From assembly GCF_949987535.1 (NCBI RefSeq), contig NC_080077.1:41186561-41250560 (forward strand): a stretch of 64,000 nt of DNA, read 5' to 3'. This document shows, one piece after another, positions 47,290 through 60,857 of the stretch (position 1 is its first letter; every line of letters begins with the position of its first letter). Source of the stretch: Balaenoptera acutorostrata (Eukaryota; Chordata; Mammalia; Artiodactyla; Balaenopteridae). The notes under the pieces were generated by a model. That model made no database searches. It saw only the letters and a program-made list of their open reading frames with translations, and had not been told where the DNA came from. A program made the position numbers and the translations under genes.

Positions 47290-49265
47290 CTTATTCCACA
47301 AATTTTATTAAATATATCGATCCATTATAAATGAAATGCTATGCTTAAAACCATTTATTAAAAACCAATTTTTTTTCTTCATTCTTTTACCATATACCTC
47401 ATAGTAGTTACCAATAGTTCACATCTCTAGAACTTTTTAAGCTGTGGTTTATGCTAATAAGGAATATCCTTCAAAATGACTTCCTGCAGGTTTTTAAAAA
47501 ATTTCTCCTTAAATGGTATTTGAAATGCAATTCTACAAGCGATGTGAAGATTAAGAGGTTTGCATTCAAAACAAAAGGACAATAAAACCCTCAGCAACTC
47601 TAGAACAAGAATCTATTCAAGAGAGTCTGAATGAACACTGCTAAATTCTTCTAATGAAGTAATTACTTCAAGCTGTGTTTCTTAAGGAATATTAAGTAAT
47701 TAAGTTTATGAGTCCTTAATGAGAGCAAAGCTAAAATAAAGCACTGTACAGAATCCTCTTGACTGTTGTAAAACAGCCATAGACAGTAGATGAAAGGATG
47801 TAACCTTGAAAGACCACCATCCGTACTGTTTTTACTTTGTGAGAGAGTCTTTATAGTAGGTTTAATGCTGATTTAAAATGCTATATGTCTGCAGCATTGG
47901 CCCTGGACAAAGCTCTCAGGAAATTTGTTATCAATACCTCTTCTCCATCACCCTCACACCTCTTTATTTACCAGTAATTTTCCTAAGGGAACCAACTAAT
48001 TTGATCCTATCAGTTCTCCTTCTAAGTCACCTCTGTTCTGTATTTCAGTCTAGAGCTTTACCTAACTTTAACCTCTTCATATTTAATCATATTACATTGT
48101 GCAATGAAGAACACTAGGACAGAATATCAATAAGCATGTATTCTAGTCTTGGTACCATAAACAACTAACCAGGTCATCTCAGCACCTTAATGTTTGTGGA
48201 CCTCATTTCTTCTGGTGTAGAACAAGGGTACATGACTTCTTGGGGTCATCCTAGTCTAACTTTTGGTTCTAATATTCTGTGCCATGTTACTGAAGGATAG
48301 TTAATAGTGAGGCACAGATTGCTGATCAAAGTTTCAAGTGAGCTCATTCCCAGATTCCACTGGCATTTAAAAAAAAAGAACATTAAGTGAGATTATAAAA
48401 CAGTAAGGGTTGTGGACATACTAGGTACTAAAATATGAAATTCCTCAGTTGTTTCTTGTTTAAAAAAAAAAAACTCAATGAGAATTATAAGTAATGTAGA
48501 ATACTGACAGAGATGATATCTTTATTGTGCAGTCATGGAAACTTGACCTATTACATAAATACGCATATATTTTTTAGTTTAAATAAAACATTTTAAGATA
48601 ATTTGTGAGACTACGATAGTCCTGAGCTACTCTTTTTCTACAGATATATCAGTGAAACAAATCTGTATTCTCTTTGAATCTGGTCTATAATTATAATTAA
48701 CCAGTACTTAATGGGCATTTGACACTTCAAAAATAATACCCAGGTATTAAGCAAGAAAGACTGTCTTAAAACAGTTTGCCTTTGGGTACAGACAACAGTG
48801 AAAAACTTCTGCCAGTTAGAATCCCTTATATTGAGAATACATTGTGACTGAGATGTTATTATGTGGCCTCATCTTATTCCCATTCTCCTTAATTTCAGTT
48901 TAAATAAAATCCCTAATCAACAGGAAAACCATTTTTAGCATAGAGATAGGGAGGGGAGCTAATTCTTTACTTGAATCCTGCAAGGCAAGATTTTAAACCA
49001 TGAGAGTAACTTTGGCAGTAAACTGAATTTAAAGGATATTGAGTACCCAGGAAAGTAGTAGGAAAGAGCATCCGTTTAGTCCCCTTTGCTTTTCTAAATT
49101 TGATGGCAAAATTGCTAATGCAGATAAGGTTGGAAAATTAAGAGAAACTACAGTACTTGGATTCATAAATTTTATATTAAACTGTTTAATGAAAAGCAAT
49201 ACCAGTAACAATTCATCCTTTAAAAATATTGAACATTTGAAGTTTAATGAGATAGAAATTTAAAA
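47290..49265. other. Intergenic, nothing recognised
   Basis: AT-rich sequence with short A runs near 48368 and 48462. The open frames at 47878-48117 and 49039-49263 are short, without splice or family support. Confidence 0.6.
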
Positions 49266-49269
49266 TTTT

Positions 49270-49870
49270 GTACTTTGAAAGAAGGAAAACCTTTAGAGCA
49301 ATACTTTTTGTGTATAGTGTGCAGAGAAACAAAGTGTTGGAAAGCAATCTGGCAACGTTTATTAAAGTTAGAAATACCTATACCTATAGACCCAGCAATT
49401 CCTTTCCTAGGAGTTGATTCTCACAGAAATAAAGGTACCCATATGAAAGACACTAGTACAAGGATATTTATGGCAGCATTGTTTCTAATGATGAAAAACT
49501 GGAAACAAAGCGGATGCCCATCAACAGAAGAAGGGCTAACTAAATTACAGCGCATCTACACACTGTACCATTAAAATGAATGACTTAGAGCTCTGTCAGC
49601 TAACCTGAGAGATTTTCATGAAGTATTCTTGAATGCAAAAAACAAGATACACGAAAACATGTGTATGAGCCTATTTTGTTTTTAAACAAAACCTGTATGC
49701 GTATACATGTATGTGTGTGTAAATTGTTATATGAGCACAAAGAAAAATATGGAAAAATACAAACTAGGTTGTTAGCATCAATGTGGTGGAGGGTGCAGGG
49801 ATTCTGATATGCATGGAAGGGAAAAACAAAAAGATGAAAAAGTCTCTAGCAGCGGAATAAAAAATCAAGA
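49270..49870 (+). mobile_element. Ancient LINE-1 (L1M-type) 3' part, sense
   Basis: Forward L1 ORF2-end and 3'UTR. The frame 49275-49574 keeps the pattern IPIPIDPAIPFLGVDSHRNK and FMAALFLMMKNWKQSGCPST, then stops. Landmarks 'agacccagcaattcctttcc' and 'aaagcggatgcccatcaaca' are clear. Decayed. Confidence 0.85.
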
Positions 49871-50244
49871 AACACAAAGTTCACAGCATCAACTCTTATT
49901 TTTTGGCTCAAGTTTCTCTCACGGATATTCTTGCAAGTTTTTAAGTTATATAAAAGTTCCTGTTTTGACTGACCAATGTTAAACCACTGAGATTTATTGG
50001 CCACGATCAGTTTGGCTTGACAAATGTTAACCTTTGGAACATGGTGAAAAAAATTAGATAAGTGAGATAAAGGAAGGCAATGGGAGATCTGAGGTCAAAA
50101 TAACATGGTATGACTAAAAAGAAAGGGAACCAATATCTTCAAGTGAATAAGCCAGACTAATAACTTTACATTCATAATATATAATTGTTTTTCAAGAGTA
50201 AAGAAGTAACTGATACGTCAATGAAAATAATCGATAAACCAATC

Positions 50245-50680
50245 TGTAATAGAAATAGAAAAGAGTTTTATTTGAGCCAAACTGAGGACTGTAGCCCTGT
50301 AGACACAGATTCAGGAAGCACCTGAATTGTGTTCCACCAAACTACAAAATGGGGGAGTCTTATAAAGGCAAAACCCACAAAATTACATAAATTGTGTGTC
50401 AAGAATTAAGATTGGATCTGGCAAGAATTAAGGGCGCATGTTAAGCAAGGATTGGTAGGGGTTTGAAATGGTTGTGTAGTTCCTAGGGGAGAACTTGAGA
50501 CCATAATGTTGCAGCTGACAGCTATACTAGCAGATATTATTTTGAGAATGGCTGGTGGTGTCCTTGAGTATGATGTAGTTCAGAAAATTCAGATTCTCAG
50601 TGATACAGGAATGTGTCTGAAATCACATGCACAATGGCCACCCAGATCCATTTTGAATGCCTGAACTACAGTTACTGCAT
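50245..50680 (-). mobile_element. Solo LTR of an endogenous retrovirus-like element, antisense
   Basis: About 435 bp bounded by TG (TGTAATAGAAATAGAAAAG) and CA (CAGTTACTGCA). Read on the minus strand, it has a TATA-like TTTATAAG followed within about 100 bp by GGCTCAAATAAAACTC, which holds an AATAAA signal. That is the U3-R layout of an LTR. No internal or coding sequence is seen nearby, so it is a solo LTR. Family not assigned; no clear target duplication. Confidence 0.65.
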
Positions 50681-50684
50681 TTTG

Positions 50685-52006
50685 ATTTTTAAATGCATTG
50701 TTTTATTTAATGGTTAAAGCAGATGTACAATGCATGTTTAATAAGCCACAAAACAGGCTTTTCTAATAAGCATAAATTTTAAGTTATATCATGTATAAGC
50801 CAGAATAACTTCCCTATGCCTCAATATGTGAAAACTTCTTCTATCAGATACTAAAATAGTTCTAGTCATTGAGAAAATAATGTAGTTAGCAGGCTACTCA
50901 AATGGAAGACTTCCAAACACCTTGAGTAGACAATGGTAATGATAACTATTTAATTTACCTTAGAGGGACCATTCATTTCAGGAAATCTACGTCATCTTAG
51001 CAGGTCACTGGAATTCTCTGTGCATGAGATTCACTAGGCAGTTTGAAGAGACAGTGAAGGAAAGACCAAAACTGATGATCATGTGTGCCAATATCAGGAT
51101 TAAGGGTCTTGGGTAATAAAGTTTGGCCAAGACCAGGGCAGAGTACTCTACACAGCTCAAGCCTGGTTCTTGTGGCATGTGACATAACTTCCTAAAAGAA
51201 TATAGCTACTTGGGGTGGAAATAAGAGTTTCATCACTTAGAAATCCAATTGTCTAAGGTGACTGAAATCAGTGTCACACTGAGAGAAATTTCTCTGTTGA
51301 AGTGGAAGGAGCTATGGTTCCCAGGGGATGAGTTGGAGAAGGATGGTAGCACCTACAACAATGAACAATTAGGAGCAACTGGAGAGGAGTCATAAACTAC
51401 TACTGCGGTAATGGCTGAGGCTGGGGAGTAGAAGGTTAGGAGCAATAGTGAATTGATGTTGGGGGCTGAGATAGTGTGAACCCTTGGAAAAGGTTGTTGA
51501 TGAGGATTTTCTCCTGATTTTTCCAGTCTCACTTAAGGAGTGGGTGGAGTTGAAATTTCTCTAACGGTGGGTCTGGAGCTGAGTGCTTCCAGGATTGCAA
51601 TTCAGGTAAATGATTTTCCTTATGGCTGGTGTATAATAGAAATAATCTTTCTGCATTTGTTTATTAATTTGTTTAACAAATATGTATTAAGATTGTCCAC
51701 TGGCAGATTTTACTTTGTGCAAGTATGAACCAAGCAGGTAGACTGACTATGCATTAACCCCTGGCCCCCAACCCAGGAGCCCTAGCTCTTCCTGAGTATA
51801 ATGTTCCAGTTGCCTAACCTGCCCTCCATACCTGATGACTGGACCAGGAATAGCTTTTTCGATGGATCCATCTTTCTCTGTATCCAAGATTTACCTCCAA
51901 CCCTGGCTTATCTCTCAATAGTCCCTTCTTTTCATCTTGCAAAAATCATCTTGATCCTTTGGTTTTCTGATATTCCCAAATCCAATCCACAAAGCTGTTA
52001 CGGACT

Positions 52007-52041
<35 letters not shown>

Positions 52042-54175
52042 ATTTGCTATTATTTTGATGGGATTTTGGAGGGAGGGATGATAAATATGACAGGAAGATA
52101 TCTTATATTGGTAACAGAATAGCTGGTGGTCAAGTGTATAGCAGAGGCAGAAACGGAGGTGAGGAGATTAAATAGGCTACTTCAGTAGTCCAAGCCAAAA
52201 GATTTTGCTTTTCTGTTTTTTTATTTGAAATAAAAAGTTTTTATTTTAATATATCAAAGGAAGATTGGAATTGGAAAAAGTAAAACAGTAAAAGAAAGTT
52301 ACAAAGAGTAACTTAATACCTTATCAAAACCTTAACAGTGAGTCATTATTTCAGAATTTTTATCACTGGATTTATCATTTTTTAAAAGGTATCATCTGTT
52401 CCCAGTTGAAAATGTTACTGCTGATGCTATGCTTTTATTAGCATATTAAATATTATAAATATATTTTTGATATCTAAGTTTATATAATTATCTCAAACAT
52501 CTATTTTGACAAGACTGTCTTTGGCAGTTACATAAGTGTTGCAATCCCACCAGATAGACTCATATTTGTGCAATTAACAAAAAGAAATACCTTTTTTTCA
52601 ATAAAGATGCACCAACCAACAAAAGTTAAGAGGAAAGCAAAAAGCTGAAAATTTCAGAAGTTGAGCCTGGAAAGATGGAAGGTTCAGTAGGGCATGGCTG
52701 GAAACATAGTCAAAGGCTTCATATTCAATCAAAACCTGAACTCTACCTATAACTGCCCCTACAAGTGTGTGCCTATTTCTTTTGGCTGTTTAGTCCAATT
52801 TCATTAAACTCACCATAGGTGTTTGAAGAAAGAACAGAACCGAAACTAATGAGTGTGTGTAGAGTTGTAAATCTGTATAATGGCCAGAAGCTATTGCTAT
52901 GTTGTTTTCTGCAGTGGCTCAGATCACTTTTTCTCTGGGCAGTCACTGCTTGAAATAATTACTGACATTAATGATGCACATTCCTGAATCTAATATATCT
53001 AGGTTTATGCTGTCATCCATCACTGTGCAAACATTTTCTATCTTCTCTACTATCATGAAAAGTTTCTTTAAGTTTTAAAATATTTTACTGACCCAGTGAT
53101 GCATTTTAACCATGAGAAATACCGAGCAAAAATTCTACCTCTCTAAGTTTTACGTATATTATGGTAGTTATATTAGTATAATTTTTTTTTGCCAAAACTT
53201 GAGAACAATGGATGCTAATAAGCTCCACACAACACATCATCTTTCTCTCGTGTCATATGATCTTATAACACAATAAATTGTTACCACTTAATAAAGGCCT
53301 TGGTTTGATAATTTTCTAGTCTTCTTAAAAGGGAGACTTTTACATAACTTTATTACTTAGCTCTGTTCAGGATTTGGCTGTCATCTTTTTCTGTTGTTCA
53401 AGTATAAGCAAGATGATTTCCCTGTACTCAGTAGGGAAGTGTGGGCAAGGAGACACTCCTAGCTTCACGGCTCTCTCTTGCTTCCTCTCCTGTGGTTATT
53501 CTGAGGTGTTCAAAAGTACGACCTTTCTGAGATGTGTGTCCTCTCCTTCCCCATTTTTATCTGTAACGTCCCTTTTCTTAGCCATTTTGTCTCTGTCTTG
53601 CTCAATTTAGATTCTCTGAGTAAGCTCTCCTGTTTGTAGGGCTTTGTCCTAGAAGAGAGCTTCACTTGGCTAATTTCAAAAGTTCTTACGACCCATATCA
53701 CTCCACCACCACTTGAATTTCATTTTGTGTTCCCCTGGCTCTTACCCATGAGCTCTGCTGTAGATTTGTCTGCTCCTCTCAGATCGGTCAGCTGAGTTTT
53801 CTCTGTGGAGTAGAGACGCTGCTTTAGAAGTGAATATATACTAACAATTTAGTTTCTGGGATTCTTAGAAGTCTTTTTGCTTTACCTTTGTTTTTTGTTG
53901 GGCATTTCACTAATACCACACTTGTCTTGCTGTAGCTGTTTTGCTGCACCTACTTGTATTTTGGAGTCTGTGGTGATAACAAGTCATTTAGTTTGTTGTA
54001 TTTAGCTTTTGTCTGTGGATTTTTTTCTTTGCTATCTTATTTACTTGGATTCTGAGGGGGCTTGGGGATTTACCCAACGAGGCTGCCCATTACAGCTTGC
54101 AGTCTTGCTCCAACTTCCCTTTTTATTTCTTCCTGACTTTGTTTTGCTAAATAATATTTTTCTAGGAATTTGTCC
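50685..54175. other. Intergenic, no gene seen
   Basis: Unique-looking AT-rich sequence with a T28 run at 52010-52037. The open frames at 50997-51185, 51540-51728, 51801-52058, 53374-53610 and 54009-54197 are short and unsupported. Parts of 51000-51500 may be old repeats I cannot assign. Confidence 0.55.
52010..52037. repeat. T28 tract
   Basis: 28 consecutive T, the longest homopolymer I noticed. No retroelement body is recognisable on either side. Confidence 0.95.
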
Positions 54176-54179
54176 ATTT

Positions 54180-55500
54180 TTTATTTCATTTTGTTGAGAA
54201 ATATAACACACATACAGAAAAGTGCACAAAACAAAATGTACAGCTTATGAGTTTTCATAAAGAGAAACTCCATGTAACCATAACCCAGCTCAAGAAATAA
54301 AATTAGTATTTTCTAATTTCCATTTGTCTTCCTCTTTGACCCTTGAGTTAATTAAACTGTGCTATTTAATTTCCAAATATTTGGGGGTTTTTCCAGATAT
54401 TTTACAGTTATTAGTTTCTAGTTTAATTTCATTATGATCAGAGAACATCTTTTATATTATATTAATCATTTAAAATCTGTTAAGCGTTTTTAAAGGCCTA
54501 GTATATGGACTATTTGGTGATTGTTTCATGTACAGTTTTTAAGATTGTATACTCTGATGCTGCTGGATGAGGTATCCTGTAAATATTAATTAGGTCAAGT
54601 TGGTTCATAGTCTTGTTTAGGTCTTTATATACTATCTGATTTTCTATCTACTTGTTTTATGAATTACTGAGCTAGAATGATAAAATCTACAACTATACTT
54701 CTACATTGCCTATTTCTGCTTTTAATTCTATCATGAATTTTGAAGCTCTGTTTAGATGCATACACGTTTAGGATTTTTATGTCTTTTTGGTGAACTAGCC
54801 CCATTATGTATATGAAATATCCCACTTTATCCCTGATAACATTCTTTGTTCTCACGTCTACCTTGCCTTTTACTAGTACAGAAATACCAGCTCCCTTTAG
54901 ATTAGTTTTGCATGGTATATCTTATTCTCTCTTTTTACTTTTAACCTATCTATGTCTTTGTATTTAATGTGAGTTTTTAGTAGACAGCATGTAGGTTAGT
55001 CTTGCTTTCGATCCAATCTTTCAGTTGGCAGTCAGATTTTTTATATTTAATCTAATTATTGATATAATTAGATGGAAACCTACCATCTTGCTAGTTTTTT
55101 CTATTTCTTCTGTTATTTAACTTACCTGTTTTTCTGCCATTCTTGATTAATTGAATATTTTTCATGTTTTATTTATCTCCACTATTGTCACATTATTAGT
55201 TATTTACATAGCAGTATATGTAGTTTTATATATATATATATACACATATATAACTATCAATATATAACTATTGTCATATTAGTTTTATATATATCAGTAT
55301 ATATACATATATAACTATATTATATGTAACTATATAGTAGTTATATGTATCTTTTATCTTTAATCACAGCCTACCTTCCAATAATATACTGCTTCACATA
55401 TAGTATAAAAATTTTATGACCATATATTCCCAATTCCTCCCATCCTTCTTGCAATGTTGCCACACATTTTACTACATTGCTACTACTTTTGCTATTGGTT
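54180..55500 (-). mobile_element. Ancient LINE-1 (L1M-type) fragment(s), antisense
   Basis: 'aatttccaaatatttggggg', 'tcattatgatcagagaacat', 'tattaattaggtcaagttgg', 'agtagacagcatgtaggtta' and 'ttgtcacattattagttatt' follow L1 ORF2 in reverse (endonuclease side). A TA-rich microsatellite (55220-55345) interrupts it. The 54180-54310 start may be a separate old L1 3' piece. Decayed. Confidence 0.75.
55220..55345. repeat. TA-rich microsatellite
   Basis: Several TATATATA blocks with TATAACTA spacers, within the ancient L1. Confidence 0.85.
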
Positions 55501-55504
55501 TAAC

Positions 55505-56065
55505 TAACAATCCCCCTCCACTGGGTAATTTCACACTGTGTTCACATCTAGGGCCAAGTGATTGATCAAGGGAGGACAGAGAGAGAAAACAAAAAACAAT
55601 GGGGTTTGGCTCCATTTCTTGGAACCCCAGCTTCACCAACTGGACAGCAAGTTACCTATTATCAAATTTTGTTTCCTGTGAATTCTCTTTACCCGTCACT
55701 GACACCAGCACCATCACCATGGAAGTGCTTGGGGGCTGGAATACCAGACAATGGTTGAGATAAAAGAGAAAAAACAAAACAAAACAATGCTGTGCTCTCT
55801 CTCTGAGCATTAGGAGTTCCTTTTTCAGCTCCTTGAGCCAGAACCAGAGAGATTCTCAACAGGTGCCCATTTTTTGGGTTGTCAGTGCTTTGAGTTCAAG
55901 TCAGAGAATACTGGAAGAACAAAATGTCAAACTCACTGACAATTCAGTAGCACTTTTAATTTTGGTCTTCTTCTGCAATCCTCCTCTGGTATTTAATTTT
56001 ATGTGTCTTGCTGTTCCACATAGTCTATCAGCCTTTTATAGCTGTATTCATTGAGGGAGACAGAG
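55505..56065. other. Unassigned segment between ancient L1 pieces
   Basis: Less AT-rich than its surroundings, with short open frames at 55558-55758 and 55833-56054. It could be a non-conserved L1 part (internal or 5' region) or an independent sequence; I recognise no domain. Confidence 0.4.
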
Positions 56066-56069
56066 TGGA

Positions 56070-58900
56070 GTGTGCTTAATTTACTTAACCTCAAAACTGG
56101 AATTGTATATTAAGGTTTTAATTTTTATTTCTCTGTTTACTATTGAGGTTGGAAAACTTTTCATATATTTACTGGCTGTTTGTATATTTTTGTTTGTAAA
56201 TTGTGTGTTAAAGCCTCTTGCCCTTTTTTTGTTTACAACTGGGTTGCATATCTTATTATTGATTTGTAGAAATTGTTTTGCTCTGAAGTGACATTTTCAT
56301 AAATTGTCAAGTGCTCTGTATGTTTAAGGTCTGTTCCTGGGCTCCCTATTTGCTTCTTCTTGAATATTTGCCCATTTTTGAACCAACACCACAGTGATTT
56401 AGTTATTATACTTTAATAAGTTTGATATGGAGTAGACCAAGTAATTTTATCTGACTTTGTTCTTCAAGGGTTTCTTGGATATTTTTAGTTCTTTGCATTA
56501 CATACAAATTTCAGGATCAACTTACCAGTTCTATCCCAGTCCCAACATGAAAATCTGATAAGGTTGTGTTTGGCATTGCACTGAATGGATAGATCAATTT
56601 GGGGGGAAGAGACATCTTCATAATATTGAATCTTCTAATCCTTTCATTTCTTTAGGAGTTTTTTCTTTTAATCTCAATAGTTTTTGTAGATTTCTGCATC
56701 AAGATTTCACACAACTTTTGATCTATTTATTTCTAAGTTTGATCTATTTATTTCTAAATATTTAATATTTTCATGCTACCCGAAATCTTTTTTTGAATTT
56801 AATTTTCTGTTTCCTGCCAGTATGTAAAAATGCAAATGATTTGTGCAAAACAATCTTCTATCCAACAATCTATCCTAATAATTTATCTGTGTATTTTGGG
56901 GGGATTTCCTTTATATACAATCATCTTTGATATGATTAGAACTGAAATTGCATTTTTAACTTTCCAATCTTCACACTTTTTATTTATTTTCTTTTTACAC
57001 TCTTGCTAGGATATCTAGTATAATTTGCTAGAGCACCTAGTATGATGCTGAATAAAACGTGCAACAGTGGAGATCCTTGTCTTGCTTCAGATTATAAAAG
57101 TAAATCTTTTAAACGTTTACTATTTAGTATAATATTTACAGTAGGATTTTATAGATATATTTTTTTCAGTTTAAAGAAGTTCATGTTTTCCCCTAGTTGG
57201 CAATCTTTTAAAAAATCATGAATATAGGTTTAATTTTATTAAGTTCTACTTCTTCATCAATTGATGGATATTTTTTTCCCTAATTCTGTAAATCTGGTGA
57301 ACTACTTTGATTTATTTTTAAATATTAAACCATTCTTGAATTCCTGGAATAAATCCTACTGGGCATACATATTATTCTTTCAATAAATATATGGACTTGG
57401 TTTGCCAAAATATTGTTTTTGATTTTGCATTTATGTTTACATGAAAGATTGGTCAGGACTTTTTCTTTCTTATAATGTGTTTTTTCAGTTTTGAATTAAG
57501 ATTATTAGATTATTCTGGATTAATTAAATAACTGAAACTGTGTATTTTTATCTGTTTTTTGGAAGTGTACAAAATTGAAATGCTCTTTCCCTTAAAATTT
57601 GGTAAAATTTGCCTCTGTAATTGTTAGGTGGTTTCTTTGGGGAAAATTTGTAATGACTGCTTTCTATTATTTCTTTTGTAAGTTGTTAAGTTATATTTTA
57701 AAGAGATATATCCATTTTACTAAGCATTTAACTGTATTAGCATAGTTAGTAGTTTTCTCTTGTTTAAAAAAAAAAATTCTTTTGTTTCTATAGTTATGCC
57801 CCTTTTTGCATTAAAATGCTATCTGTGCCTGCTCTCTCTTCTCTCTTTTTTTTTTCCATAAGATTTTACCAGATGTTTTTCTAGTATATTATTCCTTTCA
57901 AAGAACCAACTTTTGACTTTGTTGATCATCTGCAATGTGTCTTTGTTTTCAATTTTTAAAAACATTCTGACCTTAACTATATTCTTTCCTTCTCTTTTAT
58001 TCAGATATATTCTATTTTTATTTTATTAAGTTATGAGATACTTAATTTGTTAATTTTCAGAATTTCTTATTTAAAATGTACATTTTAGGTTAAAATTTTC
58101 CCCTGTAGGTCTGCTATCACTGTACCTTTAAAGATGTGGTATTTCATTACCACTTATTTATGTGGATTTTAAAATTTACATTATAATAGTTTGATTACTG
58201 AGTTTTTAAGTTTTTATAATCTTAAATATACATAGAGTTTTTTAAAACTTACCTTGTTATTAACTTCCACTTCAGTTGTTGTCATTAGAGAATGTGATTC
58301 ATACTTGTGAATGTGTGTGTATAAAATTATGCTTGTTAGTAGTTTACAAATGTATTTTTAATCTCCTTATATATCTTCTTATGACACATCAGTAATTTAG
58401 AGCTATGTTGAAATCACCTACCATGATGGTAGATTTGTTAATTTCTTCCTATAATTCAATTTTTGCTTTATATATTTTGAGGGTATTTTATTTTATGCCT
58501 GCATATTTAGAAAGTTTTATATATTCTCAGTGAATTAAATATTTTAGTATTATTTAGAGACTCTAATGAAGTTTTTTGATCTAAAGTTGTTTTCTCTTAT
58601 GTTAGTAGGGCAGCATGATTTGTTCATTTGTTCCTACATACTTTTCCCTTTTTTAACTTTCAGCCTTTGCATAATCTATGTTTTAGATGTATCTTTTATA
58701 AGCAGCATGTAGCTAGATTTTTTAAAATACAATCTGACAGCATGAGCTTTTTAATTAAATCAATGTAAACTGCCAATGATTACGTATTTGCATATTTGTA
58801 ATCTTACATTTTTATTTTAATTTATCCCATTCTTCCTGTTTTTTCCTACGTTTTTACCTATTTAAAAATTAATATTTATATCTCTTTTAACAAAACAGTT
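56070..58900 (-). mobile_element. Ancient LINE-1 (L1M-type), antisense, long ORF2 remnant
   Basis: Reverse L1 from 3' side to 5' side: 'gtgttaaagcctcttgccct', 'caccacagtgatttagttat', 'cttcataatattgaatcttc', 'caacagtggagatccttgtc', 'tcttgaattcctggaataaa', 'tcaaagaaccaacttttgac' and 'gcagcatgtagctagatttt'. All frames are broken; this is much older than the L1 copies at 11.7 and 61.4 kb. Confidence 0.82.
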
Positions 58901-58904
58901 TATT

Positions 58905-59148
58905 ATTTTCTAAATGTGTCTAGTTCTTCCTTATCCTCTCCCAAATGCTCATGAATTTATATTAAGTAGGATTTTCCTTGGGGGTCTATCTCAGCCTTGG
59001 TGGTAGTAGCTATTCCTTATTTTTGGCATTCCTATATTATTTAGAATTCTCTTTGCTTCCACTAGCCAATCCTTTGTTATCCCAATCCCCTATTATAATG
59101 AATAATTCTTTATCTCACCCTATTCAAATTACTATGTGTTTGGACCCT
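58905..59148. other. Short interval between L1 copies
   Basis: Probably the end of the ancient L1 or flanking sequence; nothing else recognised. Confidence 0.5.
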
Positions 59149-60134
59149 GAACAGTTCATGCAGCTCAATGTCAAAAAAACAGACAACCCAATCAAAAAAT
59201 GGGTAGAAGACCTAAATAGACATTTCTCCAAAGAAGACATACAGATGGCCAGGAGGGACATGAAAAGATGCTCAACATTGCTAATTATTAGAGAAAGCAA
59301 ATCACAACTACAATGCGATATCACCTCACACCAGTCAGAATAGCCATCATCAAAAAGTCTACAAACAATAAATACTGGAGAGAGTGTGGAAAAAAGGGAA
59401 CCCTCCTACACTGCTGGTGGGAATGTAAATTGGTACAGCCACTGTGGAGACAGTATGGAGGTTCCTTAAAAAACTAAAAATAGAGCTACCATATGATCCA
59501 GCAGTCCCACTCCTGGGCATATATCTGGAGAAAACCATGGTTTGAAAGAATACATGCACCCCAGTGTTCATTGCAGTGCTGTTTACAGTAGCCAAGGCAT
59601 GGCAGCAACCTAAATGTCCATCGACTGATGAATGGATAAAGAAGATGTGGTAAATATATACAATGGACTATTACTCAGCTATTAAAAAGAATGCAATAAT
59701 GCCATTTGCAGCAACATGGATGAACGTGGAGATTATCATACTAAGTGAAGTAAGTCAGACAAAGAAATATCATATGATATTGCTTATATGCAGAATCTAA
59801 GAAAAAAAGATACAAATGAACTTATTTACAAAACAGAAACAGACTCACAGACTTAGAAAACAAACTTATGGTTACCAAAGGGGAAAGGTGGGGGGTAGGG
59901 ATAAACTGGGAGTTTGGGATTGATGTATACACACTACTACTTATAAAATAGAAAACCAACAAGGACCTACTGTATAGAACAGGAAACTGCTCAATATTCT
60001 TAACAACCTCTATGGGAAAAGAATTTGAAAAAGAGTAGACACGTGTATATGTATAACTGAATCACTTTACACCTGAAACCAACAAAACATTGTTAAACAA
60101 CTATACATCAATATAAAATAAAAATTAAAAAAAC
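59149..60134 (+). mobile_element. LINE-1 3' end, sense, 5'-truncated
   Basis: Begins in ORF2 near its C-terminus: the frame 58978-59343 becomes L1-like at [20 protein letters not shown] and runs through [20 protein letters not shown] before a frameshift. Then come the ORF2 end, the 3'UTR ('cagactcacagacttagaaa', 'ttatggttaccaaaggggaa') and the tail 'aaaataaaaattaaaaaaac'. Non-functional. Confidence 0.92.
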
Positions 60135-60505
60135 ATTCAATCCATGACAGGATGGAGTAAATGTAATGTGTGCTGCAAGGGTATCTGAATGGTACAAGAG
60201 GAGAATTTAAGTACATAATGTTAGTGCTCCACTCAGATCCCCTACTATTTGGCAAGTTTTCTAACAGGCAGCACCCACAGTTCTTTTTCAGAGGACTGTT
60301 ACTAGATACCAGAGTCCATTGCCTATGGAGAGCCACATGAGGTGCAAATTGCCTTTTCCCTCTCTCTTCTTCCCCATAAATGATGTGACTATAAAAGGTC
60401 CTTCTGCATTGTCTTGAGTCAGGAGGACTCTGAGGTGTGGTAACTTTCAAAGGATCAGACTGAAGCTACAATCTACAGTGTTTTGCCTGATACCACACCC
60501 TTATT
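60135..60505. other. Intergenic, nothing firmly recognised
   Basis: The text from 60160 up to the SINE, resuming after it at 60858-60945 ('ctcaggttctgcttctgagg'), looks like one old LTR-like repeat split by the SINE. Family not assigned. Confidence 0.4.
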
Positions 60506-60857
60506 ACTTCCCCAACTCTTTTTTTTTTTAATTAATTTATTTATTTTTGGTTGCATTGGGTCTTCCGTGCAGGCTTTCTCTAGTTGCAGCGAGCAGGGGC
60601 TACTCTTCATTGTGGTGTGCAGGCTTCTCGTTGCAGTGGATTCTCTAGTTGTGGAGCACGGGCTCTAGGCATGCAGGCTTCAGTAGTTGTGGCTCGCGGG
60701 CTCTAGAGCGCAGGCTTATGGTTGTGCCACAAGGGCTCAGTTGCTCTGTGGCATGTGGGATCTTCCTGGAACAGGGCTCAAAACCGTGTCCCCTACATTG
60801 GCAGGTGGATTCTTAACCACCGCGCCACCAGGGAAGTCCCACTTCCCCAACTCTTTT
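60506..60857 (-). mobile_element. CHR-type SINE, antisense, with 17-bp target duplication
   Basis: Reverse CHR SINE, T-rich tail at 60519-60546 and head ending CCACCAGGGAAGTCCC at 60840. Perfect duplication ACTTCCCCAACTCTTTT at 60506-60522 and 60841-60857. The open frames here are readings of the SINE. Confidence 0.97.

Noticed and set aside
51801..52058. 85-codon open frame ending in poly-Phe
   Set aside because: The Phe run is the T28 tract; no other support for coding.
60067..60450. 127-codon minus-strand open frame
   Set aside because: Overlaps the L1 tail and an unassigned repeat; no family resemblance and no splice context.
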